64,000 nt of DNA from Methylorubrum salsuginis (GCF_900114375.1 NZ_FOSV01000005.1:124001-188000), one strand, 5' to 3'. Counted from the stretch's first letter, positions 34,537 to 44,669 are shown. Notes: generated by a model not told the origin, from the sequence alone. Numbers and translations: made by a program.

Positions 34537-35127
34537 GTGCGCCCCGCCCTCCTCCTCCTCGCCGCGACGCTCCTGGCGGTTCCGCAGGCGGTGTTCGCCC
34601 AAGCCGCGCCCGCGCCCACGACCGTCGAGGCGGTGCCGGCGACCGAGGACGACACGCCCCCCGGCCCACCGCCGCCGCTGCCCGATCTCGCCGATCCCAA
34701 CGGGCGCACCGGCTCGGCCCTGAGCGAGCCCGACGAACGTTCCGGCATCCCGAAATCCCTGCGGGCCTCCGGCTCGCGGGCGGGCGGGCCGGCCAACGAC
34801 CTCAACCCGAGCGGTCGCGCCGAGGCGCCCGCGCCGCCCAAGGGCGAACTCGTCAACGTGCTCACCGGCCGGACGCTGTTCCACGGCAATTACTGCGGCA
34901 AGGGCAATCGCGGCGAGGACGTGCCGCCGATCGATGCGCTCGACACCGCCTGCATGCACCACGATGCCTGCTACGGCGCCGCCGGCTACAGCTCCTGCGC
35001 CTGCGACGCGACGCTGCGGCGCGAGGCCACCGCCGTCTCCGACGATCCCTCGGTGCCGCTGGAGACCCGCCGCCGGGCGCTCAGCGTGACCCAGGCCGCC
35101 GGGGCGATGGAGTGCCGCCAGCCTTGA
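34537..35127 (+). CDS. Secreted phospholipase A2-like protein
   Basis: A 196-residue secreted protein. Residues 1-22 are a signal peptide, 23-100 a Pro/Asp-rich linker. The PLA2 core starts near residue 105, with a Ca-loop-like YCGKGNRG (about 119-126) and the catalytic CMHHDACYG with His142-Asp143 and the flanking cysteines. Later CACDATLRREA matches the second disulfide helix. Secreted PLA2 proteins are unusual in bacteria. GTG at 34537 after AGGAG is chosen because the signal peptide begins exactly there; earlier in-frame codons give no family sequence. Confidence 0.85.
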   Translation: MRPALLLLAATLLAVPQAVFAQAAPAPTTVEAVPATEDDTPPGPPPPLPDLADPNGRTGSALSEPDERSGIPKSLRASGSRAGGPANDLNPSGRAEAPAPPKGELVNVLTGRTLFHGNYCGKGNRGEDVPPIDALDTACMHHDACYGAAGYSSCACDATLRREATAVSDDPSVPLETRRRALSVTQAAGAMECRQP

Positions 35128-35194
35128 GCGAAAAACGCGCTCGCGCCGCATCGGCTTCCTTCGGAAGCCGGCGGCACACGTTCGGGCCGAGGCT

Positions 35195-37006
35195 TTACTC
35201 CGGCTCGTCCCGGCGCTGGCGCAGCTCCGGGGCGGGACTTTCGGGCTCGGTCGCGGGGGCGACCTGACTTTCCGTGCGGCTGGTGTCCACGAACAGCCGT
35301 GCGTCGCCCTCGCGCACCCCGAGGCTGCGTAGGGCATAGGTCATCATCCCGAGGGCCAGCTCGCGCTCGGCCATGAGCACGAGGCCGACGCCGTCTTCCT
35401 CCAGCCGACGCCGCTCGGCGTCGCTGTGGGTGCGCACGACGCTGTCGATGGTCGGGTTGGCCGCCCGCGCCTTGCGCAGGAGGCGCCGTCCCTGGTGCGA
35501 ATCCGGGGTCGCGACGACGAGGAGACGGGCGGAGCCGATGTCGGCGGCTTCCAGGATGCCCGGCGCGGCGGCATCGCCGAACACGGCGGGCACGCCGACG
35601 GCCCGCAACTCCTCGACCCGGCGGCGGTCGCGCTCAACCACGACGTAGGGCAGGTTCCAGTCGGCGAGCGCGCCGGCGATGGCGCTGCCGACCCGGCCGT
35701 AGCCGACGAGCACGGCGTGGCCGGCCATCCCCGGCTCGTGGCCGCCCACCGCCAGCGGGGCGGCGCCGCGCCGCTCGAGCCGACGGCGCCATTCCGGCCG
35801 CTCGCCGAGCCATGCCGAGGCCCGCTCGGCGAGGGCGAAGAACAGCGGGTTGAGGGTGATGGAGAGGAGCGCGCCGCCCAGGATCAGGTCGCGGCCGGGT
35901 TCGGGCAGCAGCTTCAGACCGATGCCGAGACCCGCCAGGATGAAGGAGAACTCGCCGATCTGCGCCAGGCTCGCCGCGATGGTGAGCGCGGTGCCGACCG
36001 GGTGCCCGAAGGCCAGAACGATGGCGATGGCGGCCAGCGACTTGCCGACGACGATGACGCCGAGCACGCCCAGCACCGAGAGCGGCTCGCGGATGAGGAT
36101 GCCGGGATCGAACAGCATCCCGACCGAGACGAAGAACAGGACCGCGAAGGCGTCCTGCAACGGCAGGGAATCGGCCGCCGCCTGATGGCTGAGGTCGGAT
36201 TCGGCCAGCACCATGCCGGCGAAGAAGGCGCCGAGCGCGAAGGAGACGCCGAACAGCTCCGACGAGGCGAAGGCGATGCCGACTGCCGAAGCGAGCACCG
36301 CCAGCGTGAACAGCTCGCGCGAGCCGGTGCGGGCGGCCAGTCCCAGGAGGTAGGGCACGAAGCGCCGCCCGCCGATCAGCATCACGGCCATGAACACGCC
36401 GACCTTGGCGAGCGTCAGCGCGAGCGTCGCCAGCAATCCGTGCGCCGCGCCGCCCTGCCCGCCCTGCGGCGCGACCCCGCCGAGGGAGGGGGCGAGCGCG
36501 GGCAGCAGCACCAGCGCCAGCACCATGGCGAGATCCTCGACGATGAGCCAGCCCACCGCGATGCGGCCCTTGTCGCTGTCGAGGAGGCCGCGCCCCTCCA
36601 GCGCCCGCAGCAGCACCACGGTGCTGGCGACCGAGAGCGCCAGCCCGAAGACGATGCCGGCCCCGAGCGACCAGCCGAAGGCGGCGGCGAGCCCGGCTCC
36701 CATCGCGGTCGCGGCGGCGATCTGCACGACGGCGCCGGGCAGGGCGATGGCGCGCACCGCCATCAGGTCCTTCAGCGAGAAGTGCAGGCCGACGCCGAAC
36801 ATCAGTAGGATCACGCCGAGTTCGGCGAGTTGCGCGGCGAGTTCGGGATCGCCGACGAAGCCCGGCGTGAACGGCCCGATCGCGATTCCCGCCACGAGGT
36901 AGCCGACCAGCGGCGGCAGCCGCAGGCGCTGCGCCGCCATGCCGCCGACGAAGGCACAGACCAGCCCCAGCGCGATGATCGAGATGAGTCCGGTAGCGTG
37001 GTGCAA
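35195..37006 (-). CDS. YbaL-type monovalent cation:proton antiporter (CPA2) with RCK domain
   Basis: This 603-residue protein has 12-13 predicted helices (about residues 8-385) with LVGYLVAGIAIGPFTPGFVGD and ELGVILLMFGVGLHFSLKDLMAV, a CPA2 core. A cytoplasmic TrkA-N/RCK domain (about 415-535) has HAVLVGYGRVGSAIAGALADW and VFGDAAAPGILEAADIG. The arrangement matches E. coli YbaL, an inferred K+/H+ antiporter. The start is TTG at 37004-37006, because E. coli YbaL opens with the same HHAT sequence; the longer frame adds only shadow residues. The Fae paralogue lies upstream on the same strand, 148 bases away. Confidence 0.88.
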   Translation of the reverse strand: MHHATGLISIIALGLVCAFVGGMAAQRLRLPPLVGYLVAGIAIGPFTPGFVGDPELAAQLAELGVILLMFGVGLHFSLKDLMAVRAIALPGAVVQIAAATAMGAGLAAAFGWSLGAGIVFGLALSVASTVVLLRALEGRGLLDSDKGRIAVGWLIVEDLAMVLALVLLPALAPSLGGVAPQGGQGGAAHGLLATLALTLAKVGVFMAVMLIGGRRFVPYLLGLAARTGSRELFTLAVLASAVGIAFASSELFGVSFALGAFFAGMVLAESDLSHQAAADSLPLQDAFAVLFFVSVGMLFDPGILIREPLSVLGVLGVIVVGKSLAAIAIVLAFGHPVGTALTIAASLAQIGEFSFILAGLGIGLKLLPEPGRDLILGGALLSITLNPLFFALAERASAWLGERPEWRRRLERRGAAPLAVGGHEPGMAGHAVLVGYGRVGSAIAGALADWNLPYVVVERDRRRVEELRAVGVPAVFGDAAAPGILEAADIGSARLLVVATPDSHQGRRLLRKARAANPTIDSVVRTHSDAERRRLEEDGVGLVLMAERELALGMMTYALRSLGVREGDARLFVDTSRTESQVAPATEPESPAPELRQRRDEPE

Positions 37007-37154
37007 CGCGGGTCGATTCCTGCGGAGCGCCGCCCGCTCCACAGGTTCCTTAGAGCAATTCTTTTGCCTCTGTCCGCATCGGTTTCACCGTTGCGAGACG
37101 GCGCGTGCCGGGCGTCACCCTGGCCCGGCCCGCACCGAATGAGAGACGCGCCGG

Positions 37155-37703
37155 TCAGATCTTCCCGTCGAGGCCCATCTGGTAGTACTTGTGGACGATC
37201 TTGTCCTGGTTCTCGAGCAGCCAGTCGATCGACGGCTCGTTGGTCATGGCCTTGCGGATCGCCTCGGTCATGCCGCGGCGCTGGATGTCGAACAGCGCCT
37301 TGTGGTCGATGTTCTGGTCCTGAATGATGCCGGGGCTGAGCCAGACCGAGCAGATGATGCCGAGATCGTTCGCCTTCTCCTTGGGGATGTAGCCGGCGCG
37401 CACGGCGTCGAGCACGCCGTTGGCGATGGCGTACTGAACGGTGCCCATCAGGATCGAGGTGTACTTGTTCTCGGTCACGCTCACCTTGGAGACGCACAGC
37501 GTCACCGGGCGCACCATGATGTCGGTGTTGAGCAGCGCAAAGACGCGGGAATGGCCGACCACCTGATCGCCGGTGAGCGTGGCCAGCGCGGTGCCGACCG
37601 GCCCGTCGAGCTCGCCGATGATGACCTCGGGCTCGGCGGCGGTGTTGGGCGGGCCGCCCGCGACGAGGGCTTCGCCGGCGCGCAGGATGATGCGGTCGCT
37701 CAT
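37155..37703 (-). CDS. Formaldehyde-activating enzyme (Fae) paralogue
   Basis: A 182-residue member of the Fae family. True Fae condenses formaldehyde with tetrahydromethanopterin. Visible Fae features are GEALVAGG near the start, the GPVGTALATL loop and IPKEKANDLGIICSVWLSP. Aligned on the shared IIG, the position of the catalytic His of Fae (His17 in HIDLIIG) is Glu24 (EPEVIIG), and the Asp is Glu26. Several methylotrophs carry extra fae copies of unclear role. ATG at 37701-37703 follows AAGGAG; a GTG two codons earlier is less likely. Confidence 0.88.
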   Translation of the reverse strand: MSDRIILRAGEALVAGGPPNTAAEPEVIIGELDGPVGTALATLTGDQVVGHSRVFALLNTDIMVRPVTLCVSKVSVTENKYTSILMGTVQYAIANGVLDAVRAGYIPKEKANDLGIICSVWLSPGIIQDQNIDHKALFDIQRRGMTEAIRKAMTNEPSIDWLLENQDKIVHKYYQMGLDGKI

Positions 37704-38032
37704 GGTCACTCCTTAAGGCATTGATCCGGCGCGGGTCGTCGCAGCGCCGGACGGGTTTGTCCAGGCCGCGTAGAGCGGTGTGGGAATGCACGCTTGTCCG
37801 GGAGCGACACCGGTTTGGCCCCCGCCGCCCGAACTGGCGCGGTTCTCGCCTGCACGGCGTTCCGCCGTCTGCGAAGCGGGGCGGTGACAGAATCGCGCTT
37901 CCGAAACAGCCCGCCACGGCCCGGCTTTGTCGTGTTGGTGCGCTGCGTTATAGGGGCGGCGACGAGGTTCCGGGAGCGTGCGGGACGGCAACCGGCCGGG
38001 CGCACGGGCTCCCGAGTCACTGAGGGACCGAC
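37704..38032. other. Divergent intergenic region between the Fae paralogue and icd
   Basis: This 329-base region holds the promoters of both genes. A possible -10 TTATAG at 37948-37953, with a weak TTGTCG 15 bases upstream, could serve icd. No other element is clear. Confidence 0.3.
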
Positions 38033-39244
38033 ATGGGCAAGATCAAGGTGGCCAATCCGGTCGTCGAACTCGACGGCGACGAGATGACCCGGATCATCTG
38101 GGCGGAGATCAAGAACAAGCTCATCCACCCCTACCTCGATCTCGACCTCGACTATTACGATCTCGGCGTCGAGCACCGCGACGCCACGAACGATCAGGTC
38201 ACGGTCGATGCGGCCGAGGCGATCAAGCGCCACGGCGTCGGCGTGAAATGCGCCACGATCACGCCGGACGAGGCCCGCGTCGAGGAGTTCAAGCTCAAGG
38301 AGATGTGGCGCTCGCCCAACGGCACGATCCGCAACATCCTCGGCGGCGTCATCTTCCGCGAGCCGATCATCTGCAAGAACGTGCCGCGCCTCGTGCCGGG
38401 CTGGACCCAGCCCTTCGTCATCGGCCGCCACGCCTACGGCGACCAGTACCGCGCCACCGACTTCAAGGTGCCGGGCAAGGGCCGCCTGACGATCAAGTTC
38501 GAGGGCGACGACGGCACCGTCATCGAGAAGGAAGTGTTCAAGTTCCCGGACGCCGGCGTCGCGATGTCGATGTACAACCTCGACCAGTCGATCATCGACT
38601 TCGCCCGCGCCTCGTTCAACTACGGCCTCGCGCGCAAGTACCCTGTCTATCTCTCGACCAAGAATACCATCCTTAAGGTCTATGACGGCCGGTTCAAGGA
38701 TCTGTTCCAGAAGGTGTTCGACGAGGAGTTCAAGTCGAAGTTCCAGTCGCTCGGGCTGGTCTACGAGCACCGCCTGATCGACGACATGGTGGCCTCGTGC
38801 CTGAAGTGGTCCGGCGGCTATGTCTGGGCGTGCAAGAACTACGACGGCGACGTTCAGTCGGACACCGCGGCGCAGGGCTTCGGCTCGCTCGGCCTGATGA
38901 CCTCGGTGCTGATGACGCCGGACGGCCAGACGGTCGAGGCCGAGGCCGCCCACGGCACCGTGACGCGCCACTACCGCGAGCACCAGAAGGGCAAGGCGAC
39001 CTCGACCAACTCGATCGCCTCGATCTTCGCCTGGACCCGCGGCCTGTCGCACCGGGCCAAGCTCGACGACAACGGCGCTCTGGCGAAGTTCGCCGCCACG
39101 CTCGAGAAGGTCTGCGTCGACACCGTCGAGGCCGGTCACATGACCAAGGATCTGGCGCTGCTCGTCGGCCCGGACCAGAAGTGGCTCACGACGAACGGCT
39201 TCCTCGACAAGGTCGATGAGAACCTGAAGGCCGCGATGGCGTAA
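38033..39244 (+). CDS. icd: NADP-dependent isocitrate dehydrogenase
   Basis: TCA-cycle oxidation of isocitrate to 2-oxoglutarate with NADP. The 403-residue product is of the homodimeric type II (eukaryote-like) class, with [76 protein letters not shown] and [21 protein letters not shown], all near-invariant. Start ATG at 38033. It is a single-gene unit ending in a hairpin array. Confidence 0.97.
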   Translation: MGKIKVANPVVELDGDEMTRIIWAEIKNKLIHPYLDLDLDYYDLGVEHRDATNDQVTVDAAEAIKRHGVGVKCATITPDEARVEEFKLKEMWRSPNGTIRNILGGVIFREPIICKNVPRLVPGWTQPFVIGRHAYGDQYRATDFKVPGKGRLTIKFEGDDGTVIEKEVFKFPDAGVAMSMYNLDQSIIDFARASFNYGLARKYPVYLSTKNTILKVYDGRFKDLFQKVFDEEFKSKFQSLGLVYEHRLIDDMVASCLKWSGGYVWACKNYDGDVQSDTAAQGFGSLGLMTSVLMTPDGQTVEAEAAHGTVTRHYREHQKGKATSTNSIASIFAWTRGLSHRAKLDDNGALAKFAATLEKVCVDTVEAGHMTKDLALLVGPDQKWLTTNGFLDKVDENLKAAMA

Positions 39245-39256
39245 CGCCACCGCTCA

Positions 39257-39416
39257 ACCCTCTCCCCTCCGCGGGAGAGGGTGCCCGCGGAGCGGGCGGG
39301 TGAAGGGAGCGACGGTTCAGCTTGGCCGCATTCGACGCGAACTCACCGGAAGCGTAGTTCCCCTCTCCCGCCTCGCATCCGCGAGGCACCCTCCCCCGCG
39401 GAGGGGGGAGGGTTTT
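39257..39416. terminator. Hairpin array between icd and the cytochrome c gene
   Basis: Perfect ten-base arms ACCCTCTCCC (39257-39266) and GGGAGAGGGT (39273-39282); a second stem GCCTCGC (39370-39376)/GCGAGGC (39381-39387); and a third CCCTCCCCC (39389-39397)/GGGGGGAGGG (39403-39412) followed by TTTT. Placed between convergent genes, it can stop transcription from both sides. Confidence 0.65.
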
Positions 39417-39446
39417 GGGTGGCGGCGACGCGCTCCGTTTGGATGA

Positions 39447-39863
39447 TCACTCCTTCGGGAACACGTCGCCCGCATTCGCCCTGCTCAGCGGCGTCGCGCC
39501 CGGCGCCACGCCGTTCTTCATCAGGATCCACGCCACGATCGGATCGAGCTGAGCGTCGGGCAGCGTGCCCGGCGCGTTCGGCGGCATGTTGGAAAAAATC
39601 CAGTCGCGGAGGTCCGAGACCGGCCGACCGCTCCACTTTGCCTTGAACGCCGCATCGACCAGCGACGCCCCGAGGGCGCCGGCCAGTTCCGGGCCGTGAC
39701 ACTCGGCGCAGTGATCGTTGTAGATCACGTGGCCGGCTTCCGCCTGTTGGCGGTCGAAGGGGCCGGAGGCGGCGTGCGCGGTGGTCGGGGATGTCGGACC
39801 GCCTAGGAAAATGACGACGGCGAGTACGGGGCCTCGGATGCCCCCGTAAACGGTCGAACGCAT
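39447..39863 (-). CDS. c-type cytochrome (class I-like, single heme)
   Basis: A 138-residue exported protein: a signal peptide (about residues 1-31, ending AHA), the heme motif CAECH (in YNDHCAECHGPELAG, about 48-63) and the distal methionine region DWIFSNMPPNAPGTL. It should carry one covalent heme in the periplasm. Small cytochromes of this sort serve alcohol dehydrogenases and other quinoprotein oxidases, but the partner is not nearby. Convergent with icd. Confidence 0.87.
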   Translation of the reverse strand: MRSTVYGGIRGPVLAVVIFLGGPTSPTTAHAASGPFDRQQAEAGHVIYNDHCAECHGPELAGALGASLVDAAFKAKWSGRPVSDLRDWIFSNMPPNAPGTLPDAQLDPIVAWILMKNGVAPGATPLSRANAGDVFPKE

Positions 39864-40113
39864 ACGCCTTCCCTCCGATTCGCCTCCCGCATCTTATCCG
39901 GTTGATCGGGGCCTGATCCGCTCCACGCCGTCATCGCGAGGCGGAGCCGACGCGATCCAGGGCGCGACGTTTCCGGATGGGGCGCGAACGCACCGACGGA
40001 ACGGTCCAGGCCTCCTCGGACAATGCGGAGCCCCGGATTGCTTCGGCTGCACCTCGCATTGGCGGCGCGGGTTGCCGGATCGGACGGCGTGCCGTGGCCG
40101 GTCGCGAACCGCC

Positions 40114-40431
40114 CTACCCGGCCTTCTTCGCCGCATTCCGCTTGCGCGTCTCGGCCGCCTTCTTCGCCGAGGCCGAGCGTTGCTCGGGCGTGCGGGAGGC
40201 CGAGGCCGTGCCGCCGGTGCGACCGCCCTTGTGGGCCGCGGGGTGGCCGGTCGCCTGGCCCCGGCCGGAGCCGCCGGGCTTCTTGCCGCCGCCGTCGTCC
40301 TTGTTGACGGTCGCCCAGGCGCGGGACTCCGCTTCCTTCTCCGGCACGCCGCGGGCCTCGTAGGATTCCGCGATGTGCTCGGCCTTGCGAACCTGCTTGT
40401 CCGTGTATTTCGACTTGTCGCCGCGGGCCAT
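40114..40431 (-). CDS. Small basic KGG-type stress/plasmid-stabilisation-like protein
   Basis: A 105-residue, highly charged and basic protein: ARGDKSKYTDKQVRKAEHIAE and YEARGVPEKEAESRAWATVNK near the N-terminus, then Gly/Lys/Ala-rich sequence and a basic C-terminal coil EQRSASAKKAAETRKRNAAKK. Similar proteins are widely annotated as plasmid stabilisation proteins, without proof. It may be a nucleic-acid-binding or desiccation-related protein. Start ATG at 40429-40431 next to the domain. It follows the LOV kinase gene by about 25 bases. Confidence 0.75.
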   Translation of the reverse strand: MARGDKSKYTDKQVRKAEHIAESYEARGVPEKEAESRAWATVNKDDGGGKKPGGSGRGQATGHPAAHKGGRTGGTASASRTPEQRSASAKKAAETRKRNAAKKAG

Positions 40432-40456
40432 GTGACTCTCCCGTGATCGGCGCCGG

Positions 40457-42049
40457 TCAGGTCTTCGGCGCGTCGAGGACCGCCCTCACCCGCCGGATCA
40501 GGTCGGCCCGGCGGTAGGGCTTGTTCAGGATCTCGAACTCCGGACGCGGTAATCCGGTTCGCTCCAGCGACGCCTCGGCGTAGCCGGTGGTGAGCAGGAC
40601 CTTGAGCGACGGGCGCCGCCGCCGGGCCTCGCGGGCGAGGCTGAGACCATCCATGCCGGGCATGATGAGGTCCGAGAAGAGGATGTCGATCTCGGGATGG
40701 TCGTCGAGGATTTCGAGCGCCTCGCGGCCGTGGCGGGCGAGCAGGGTGCCGTAGCCGTAATCGCGCAGGATCGCGCGGGCGAGTTCGGCGACGTCGGCCC
40801 GGTCGTCCACCACGAGGACGGTTTCGTTGCCCCGCTGCGGCTCGCCCGAGACGGGGCCGGGGGCCGGCGTCTCGGCGCCGGTTTCGTCGCTCGCCGGGAA
40901 GAGGAGGCGCACGGTGGTGCCCTCCCCCTGGACCGATTCGATCTGCACGGTGCCGCCGGACTGCTTGGCGAAGCCGTAGACCATGGAGAGGCCGAGCCCC
41001 GTGCCCTTGCCCTCCTCCTTGGTGGTGAAGAACGGGTCCATCACCCGCGCCAGCACGTCGGAGGGGATGCCCGAGCCGGTGTCCGAAATCTCGACGGCGA
41101 CGCAGCGCGACCCGCCGGGCGAACTCGGCTCGCGGTTGCGGGTCGCGATGGTGACGCGCCCGCCCTCCGGCATGGCGTCGCGGGCGTTGATCAAGATGTT
41201 GAGCAGCGCGACCTCGGCCTGGGTCGGATCGAGCCGGCAGGGCCACAGGCCGGGGGCGAGGTCGGTCTCGATGGTGATCGCCTCGCCCAGCGTGCGCCCG
41301 GCGAGCTGGCGCATCTCTTCGACGAGGGTATTGAGGCTGAGCGTGCGCCCTTCCAGCCGCTGCTTGCGAGCAAACGAGAGGAGCTGCGCCGTCAGGGTCG
41401 AGGCGCGCTCGGCGGCCTCGCGGATGTTGCCCACCGCGCGGCCCATCCGGGCGCGGTCGGCGTCGGGGCGCTCCAGATTGGTCGCGAGCGAATCGGCGTA
41501 ACCGAGGATGACCTGGAGCAGGTTGTTGAAATCGTGGGCGATGCCGCCGGTGAGCTGGCCGAGCGCCTCCATCTTCTGCGCGTGGCTCAGCGATTCCTCG
41601 GCCTGCTTGCGCCGGGTGATGTCGAGCTGCGAGCCGAAGAAGTAAACGAGGTCGCCGGCCGCGTTGTAGACCGGGCTGACGAACAGGGCGTTCCAGAAGG
41701 CCGAGCCGTCCTTGCGGTGATTGATCAGCTCGATCGAGATGTCCTCTTCCCGCTCGATCGCCGCGCGCAGGCGGGCCTTGGCCTCGGCGTCGGTGTCCGG
41801 CCCCTGGAGGAAGCGGCAATTGCGGCCGACGACCTCCTCCTTCTCGTAGCCCGTCATCGTCAGGAAGGCTTGGTTGACGAAGACGATCGGCTGGTCGGGG
41901 AGGTTGGGATCGACCACCGTCATCGGCATGCGCGTCATCTCGACGGCCGCGAAGAAGATGCCGCTGCCCGATTCGAATTCGTGGCCGGCCAGCCCCGCCT
42001 CGACGCGCGGATGGACGTTGTGCGACGGCTTCTCGGGAATATCGGTCAT
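40457..42049 (-). CDS. Blue-light LOV domain hybrid histidine kinase with receiver domain
   Basis: This 530-residue soluble protein has the order LOV (about 30-145), HisKA (about 155-220), HATPase (about 270-390), receiver (about 415-528). The LOV motif GRNCRFLQ places the flavin-adduct cysteine at residue 78. The kinase His is in [11 protein letters not shown] (His172); N-, G- and ATP-lid boxes include [13 protein letters not shown] and [14 protein letters not shown]. The receiver Asp is residue 460 (FSDLIMPG). No transmembrane segment. ATG at 42047-42049 is preferred to a GTG seven codons earlier. The output partner is not nearby. Confidence 0.93.
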   Translation of the reverse strand: MTDIPEKPSHNVHPRVEAGLAGHEFESGSGIFFAAVEMTRMPMTVVDPNLPDQPIVFVNQAFLTMTGYEKEEVVGRNCRFLQGPDTDAEAKARLRAAIEREEDISIELINHRKDGSAFWNALFVSPVYNAAGDLVYFFGSQLDITRRKQAEESLSHAQKMEALGQLTGGIAHDFNNLLQVILGYADSLATNLERPDADRARMGRAVGNIREAAERASTLTAQLLSFARKQRLEGRTLSLNTLVEEMRQLAGRTLGEAITIETDLAPGLWPCRLDPTQAEVALLNILINARDAMPEGGRVTIATRNREPSSPGGSRCVAVEISDTGSGIPSDVLARVMDPFFTTKEEGKGTGLGLSMVYGFAKQSGGTVQIESVQGEGTTVRLLFPASDETGAETPAPGPVSGEPQRGNETVLVVDDRADVAELARAILRDYGYGTLLARHGREALEILDDHPEIDILFSDLIMPGMDGLSLAREARRRRPSLKVLLTTGYAEASLERTGLPRPEFEILNKPYRRADLIRRVRAVLDAPKT

Positions 42050-42169
42050 CGACAAGCCGCCCTCCGGCACGGGGTCGCCGACGGGCCAATGCCGCCGGCA
42101 CCCCTCTCCCGCATCTCATGACACGGCGGGCGCCGGAGGGTGAGTCCCCTCCGGCCCGCCGTGACGGTC

Positions 42170-44446
42170 TCAATCCTCCCGATCGATGCCGAAGCGCACG
42201 TTCTCGACGTTCGCCCGCTCGAAGGCCTGCATGACGTACTGGTACGAGCGCTCGGTGGCGCTGTGCTCGCCGTCCGGGCTCTCGTCGGGCTTGAGCACGA
42301 ACATCAGCATCGAGCGGCCGGTGACCGAGTAGGTCTCGCCGACCTTGAAGCTCTCGACCTCCTGGTCGTCCGGCAGGTTGGTGTCGAGCAGCCGCGTCCA
42401 GGCGGTGCCGCCGGGCGTGTCCGGGAAGGTGAAGCCGACGACGTCGTGATAGGCGTTGTAGAACAGGAGCAGCGTCGCATCCTCGCCGCGGCGGTGGATG
42501 CCCGAGGCCTGTGCGCGCCCATCGAGCAGCACCGCGAGCGAGCGGGAATTGCCGTCGTTCCAGTTCTCCGGCGCCATCTCGGTGCCGGCGGGCGTCAGCC
42601 ACGTCACGTCCTTGACGCCGAACTCCTCGTCGTAGGCCCCCGTCACGAAGCGCCCGCGCGAGAGCATCGGCAGGGCGTTGCGCAGCAGGATCAGGCGCTG
42701 GGTGAACTCGGCGAGGTCCCGCTCCTCCTCGCCGATGGCGCCCCAATCGACCCAGCTCACCTCGTTGTCCTGGCAATAGGCGTTGTTGTTGCCGTTCTGC
42801 GTGCGGGCGAACTCGTCGCCGGCGAGCAGCATCGGCGTGCCCTTCGACAGGAACAGCGTGGCCAGCAGGTTGCGCATCTGGCGCAGGCGAACCGAGCGGA
42901 TGGCCGGATCGTCGGTCGGTCCCTCGACGCCGTAATTGTAGGACAGGTTGTGGCCGTGGCCGTCGCGATTGTCCTCGCCGTTGGCCATATTGTGCTTCTC
43001 GTTGTACGAAACCGTATCGTTCAACGTGAAACCGTCATGGGCGGTGATGAAGTTGACGGACGCCCAGGGCCGGCGACCGCGCTTGTTGAACTTGTCGGCG
43101 GATGCCGTGATGCGGGAGGCGAGCCCCGGCAACAGGCCGCCATCGCCCTTCCAGTAGCCGCGCACGTCATCGCGGAACCGGTCGTTCCACTCGGCCCAGC
43201 CGGGGGGGAAACCACCGACCTGATAGCCGCCGGGGCCGCAATCCCACGGCTCGGCGATGAGCTTCACGTCGTTGAGCACCGGGTCCTGGCGGCAGGTGTC
43301 GAGGAAGCCGCCGCCCTCGTCGAAGCCGTAGGGCTCGCGGCCGAGGATGGTGGCGAGATCGAAGCGGAAGCCGTCGACCCGCATCTCGGTCGCCCAGTAG
43401 CGCAAGCTGTCGGTGACGAGCTGCAGCACGCGCGGGTGCGAGAGGTTGAAGGTGTTCCCTGTCCCCGTATCGTTGATGTAGTAGCGCGGCTGGTTCGGGA
43501 GCAGGCGGTAATACGAGGCGTTGTCGACGCCCTTGAAGGAGAGCGTCGGGCCCTTCTCGTTGCCCTCCGCCGTGTGGTTGTAGACCACGTCCAGAATCAC
43601 CTCGAGGCCGGCGCCGTGCATGCGCGCGACCATCTCCTTGAACTCGGAGAAGGCGAAGTCCGGCACCGCGGCGTAGCGCCGGGCCGGCGTGAAGAACGAG
43701 ATCGTGTTGTAGCCCCAGTAATTGATGAGCCCCTTCTGCTGCAGGTAGTCGTCCTGCACGAAGGAATGCACCGGCAGGAGCTCGACCGAGGTGACGCCGA
43801 GGCTCTTTATGTAGTCGAGCACGGCCGGATGACCCATGCCGGCATAGGTACCGCGGTGCTTCTCCGGCACCGCCGGATGCAGCTTGGTGAAGCCCTTCAC
43901 GTGGGTCTCGTAGACGATCGTCCGCTCCCACGGCACGCGGGGCTTCTCGTCCCGGCCCCAGGTGAAGGCGGGGTCGATCACGCGGGAGCGGCGGGTGTAG
44001 GGGGCGGAATCGCGCTCGTCGAAGGTCAGGTCGTCGCCGGTCTCCATCTTGTAGCCGAACAGCGCCGGGTTCCACTGGATCGTGCCGACGAGTCCCTTGG
44101 CATAGGGGTCGATCAGCAGCTTGTTCGGGTTGAAGCGGTGTCCGGCCTCGGGCTCGTAGGGGCCGTGGACGCGGTAGCCGTAGATCGTGCCCGGCCGGGC
44201 GTCGGGCAGGTAACCGTGCCAGACCTCGTCGGTGTATTCGGGGAGCTCGATCCGCTCGATCTCCTTCTCGCCCGCATCGTCGAACAGGCACAGCTCGACC
44301 TTGGTGGCGTGGGCCGAGAACAGGGCGAAGTTGACGCCGCGCCCATCCCAGGTGGCGCCGCGGGGATGGGGCGAGCCCTCGCGAATGCGCGAGCGCGCCA
44401 CGCGCACCTTGGGGCTCGCAATCCTGTCCTGATCGGGCATCTTCAT
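42170..44446 (-). CDS. glgX: Glycogen debranching enzyme GlgX
   Basis: GH13 isoamylase-type debranching enzyme (758 residues) that removes short alpha-1,6 branches from glycogen. It has an N-terminal carbohydrate-binding CBM48 domain (about 20-125) and the catalytic barrel with DVVYNHTAEG, GFRFDLATIL (nucleophile Asp), AEPWDCGPGGYQ (acid) and NFITAHDGFTL. A C-terminal beta domain follows. Start ATG at 44444-44446. It stands alone here; no other glg gene is in the window. Confidence 0.95.
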   Translation of the reverse strand: MKMPDQDRIASPKVRVARSRIREGSPHPRGATWDGRGVNFALFSAHATKVELCLFDDAGEKEIERIELPEYTDEVWHGYLPDARPGTIYGYRVHGPYEPEAGHRFNPNKLLIDPYAKGLVGTIQWNPALFGYKMETGDDLTFDERDSAPYTRRSRVIDPAFTWGRDEKPRVPWERTIVYETHVKGFTKLHPAVPEKHRGTYAGMGHPAVLDYIKSLGVTSVELLPVHSFVQDDYLQQKGLINYWGYNTISFFTPARRYAAVPDFAFSEFKEMVARMHGAGLEVILDVVYNHTAEGNEKGPTLSFKGVDNASYYRLLPNQPRYYINDTGTGNTFNLSHPRVLQLVTDSLRYWATEMRVDGFRFDLATILGREPYGFDEGGGFLDTCRQDPVLNDVKLIAEPWDCGPGGYQVGGFPPGWAEWNDRFRDDVRGYWKGDGGLLPGLASRITASADKFNKRGRRPWASVNFITAHDGFTLNDTVSYNEKHNMANGEDNRDGHGHNLSYNYGVEGPTDDPAIRSVRLRQMRNLLATLFLSKGTPMLLAGDEFARTQNGNNNAYCQDNEVSWVDWGAIGEEERDLAEFTQRLILLRNALPMLSRGRFVTGAYDEEFGVKDVTWLTPAGTEMAPENWNDGNSRSLAVLLDGRAQASGIHRRGEDATLLLFYNAYHDVVGFTFPDTPGGTAWTRLLDTNLPDDQEVESFKVGETYSVTGRSMLMFVLKPDESPDGEHSATERSYQYVMQAFERANVENVRFGIDRED

Positions 44447-44669
44447 TCCAATTGATGATCGGGGCGGGCCCGGCGGTGGCCCGGTCGCGACTCTGAACGT
44501 TCACGCAACGGTGAAGCTCCACCGCAACGCGGCATGATCGCAATTATTTCCGCATGCCCGTCCCTCCGATCGCCGATTCGGGCATGATGCGGGCCGCTCG
44601 GCCCGGCCGGGACGAAACTCCGGGGGCGGGCAGGCGTTTCTGGCCGCATCGAAGCAGGGACGGCCGAGC

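Noticed and set aside
39894..42776. 960-codon minus-strand frame
   Set aside because: A shadow of the LOV kinase and GlgX genes, with Arg/Pro-rich translation and no domain.
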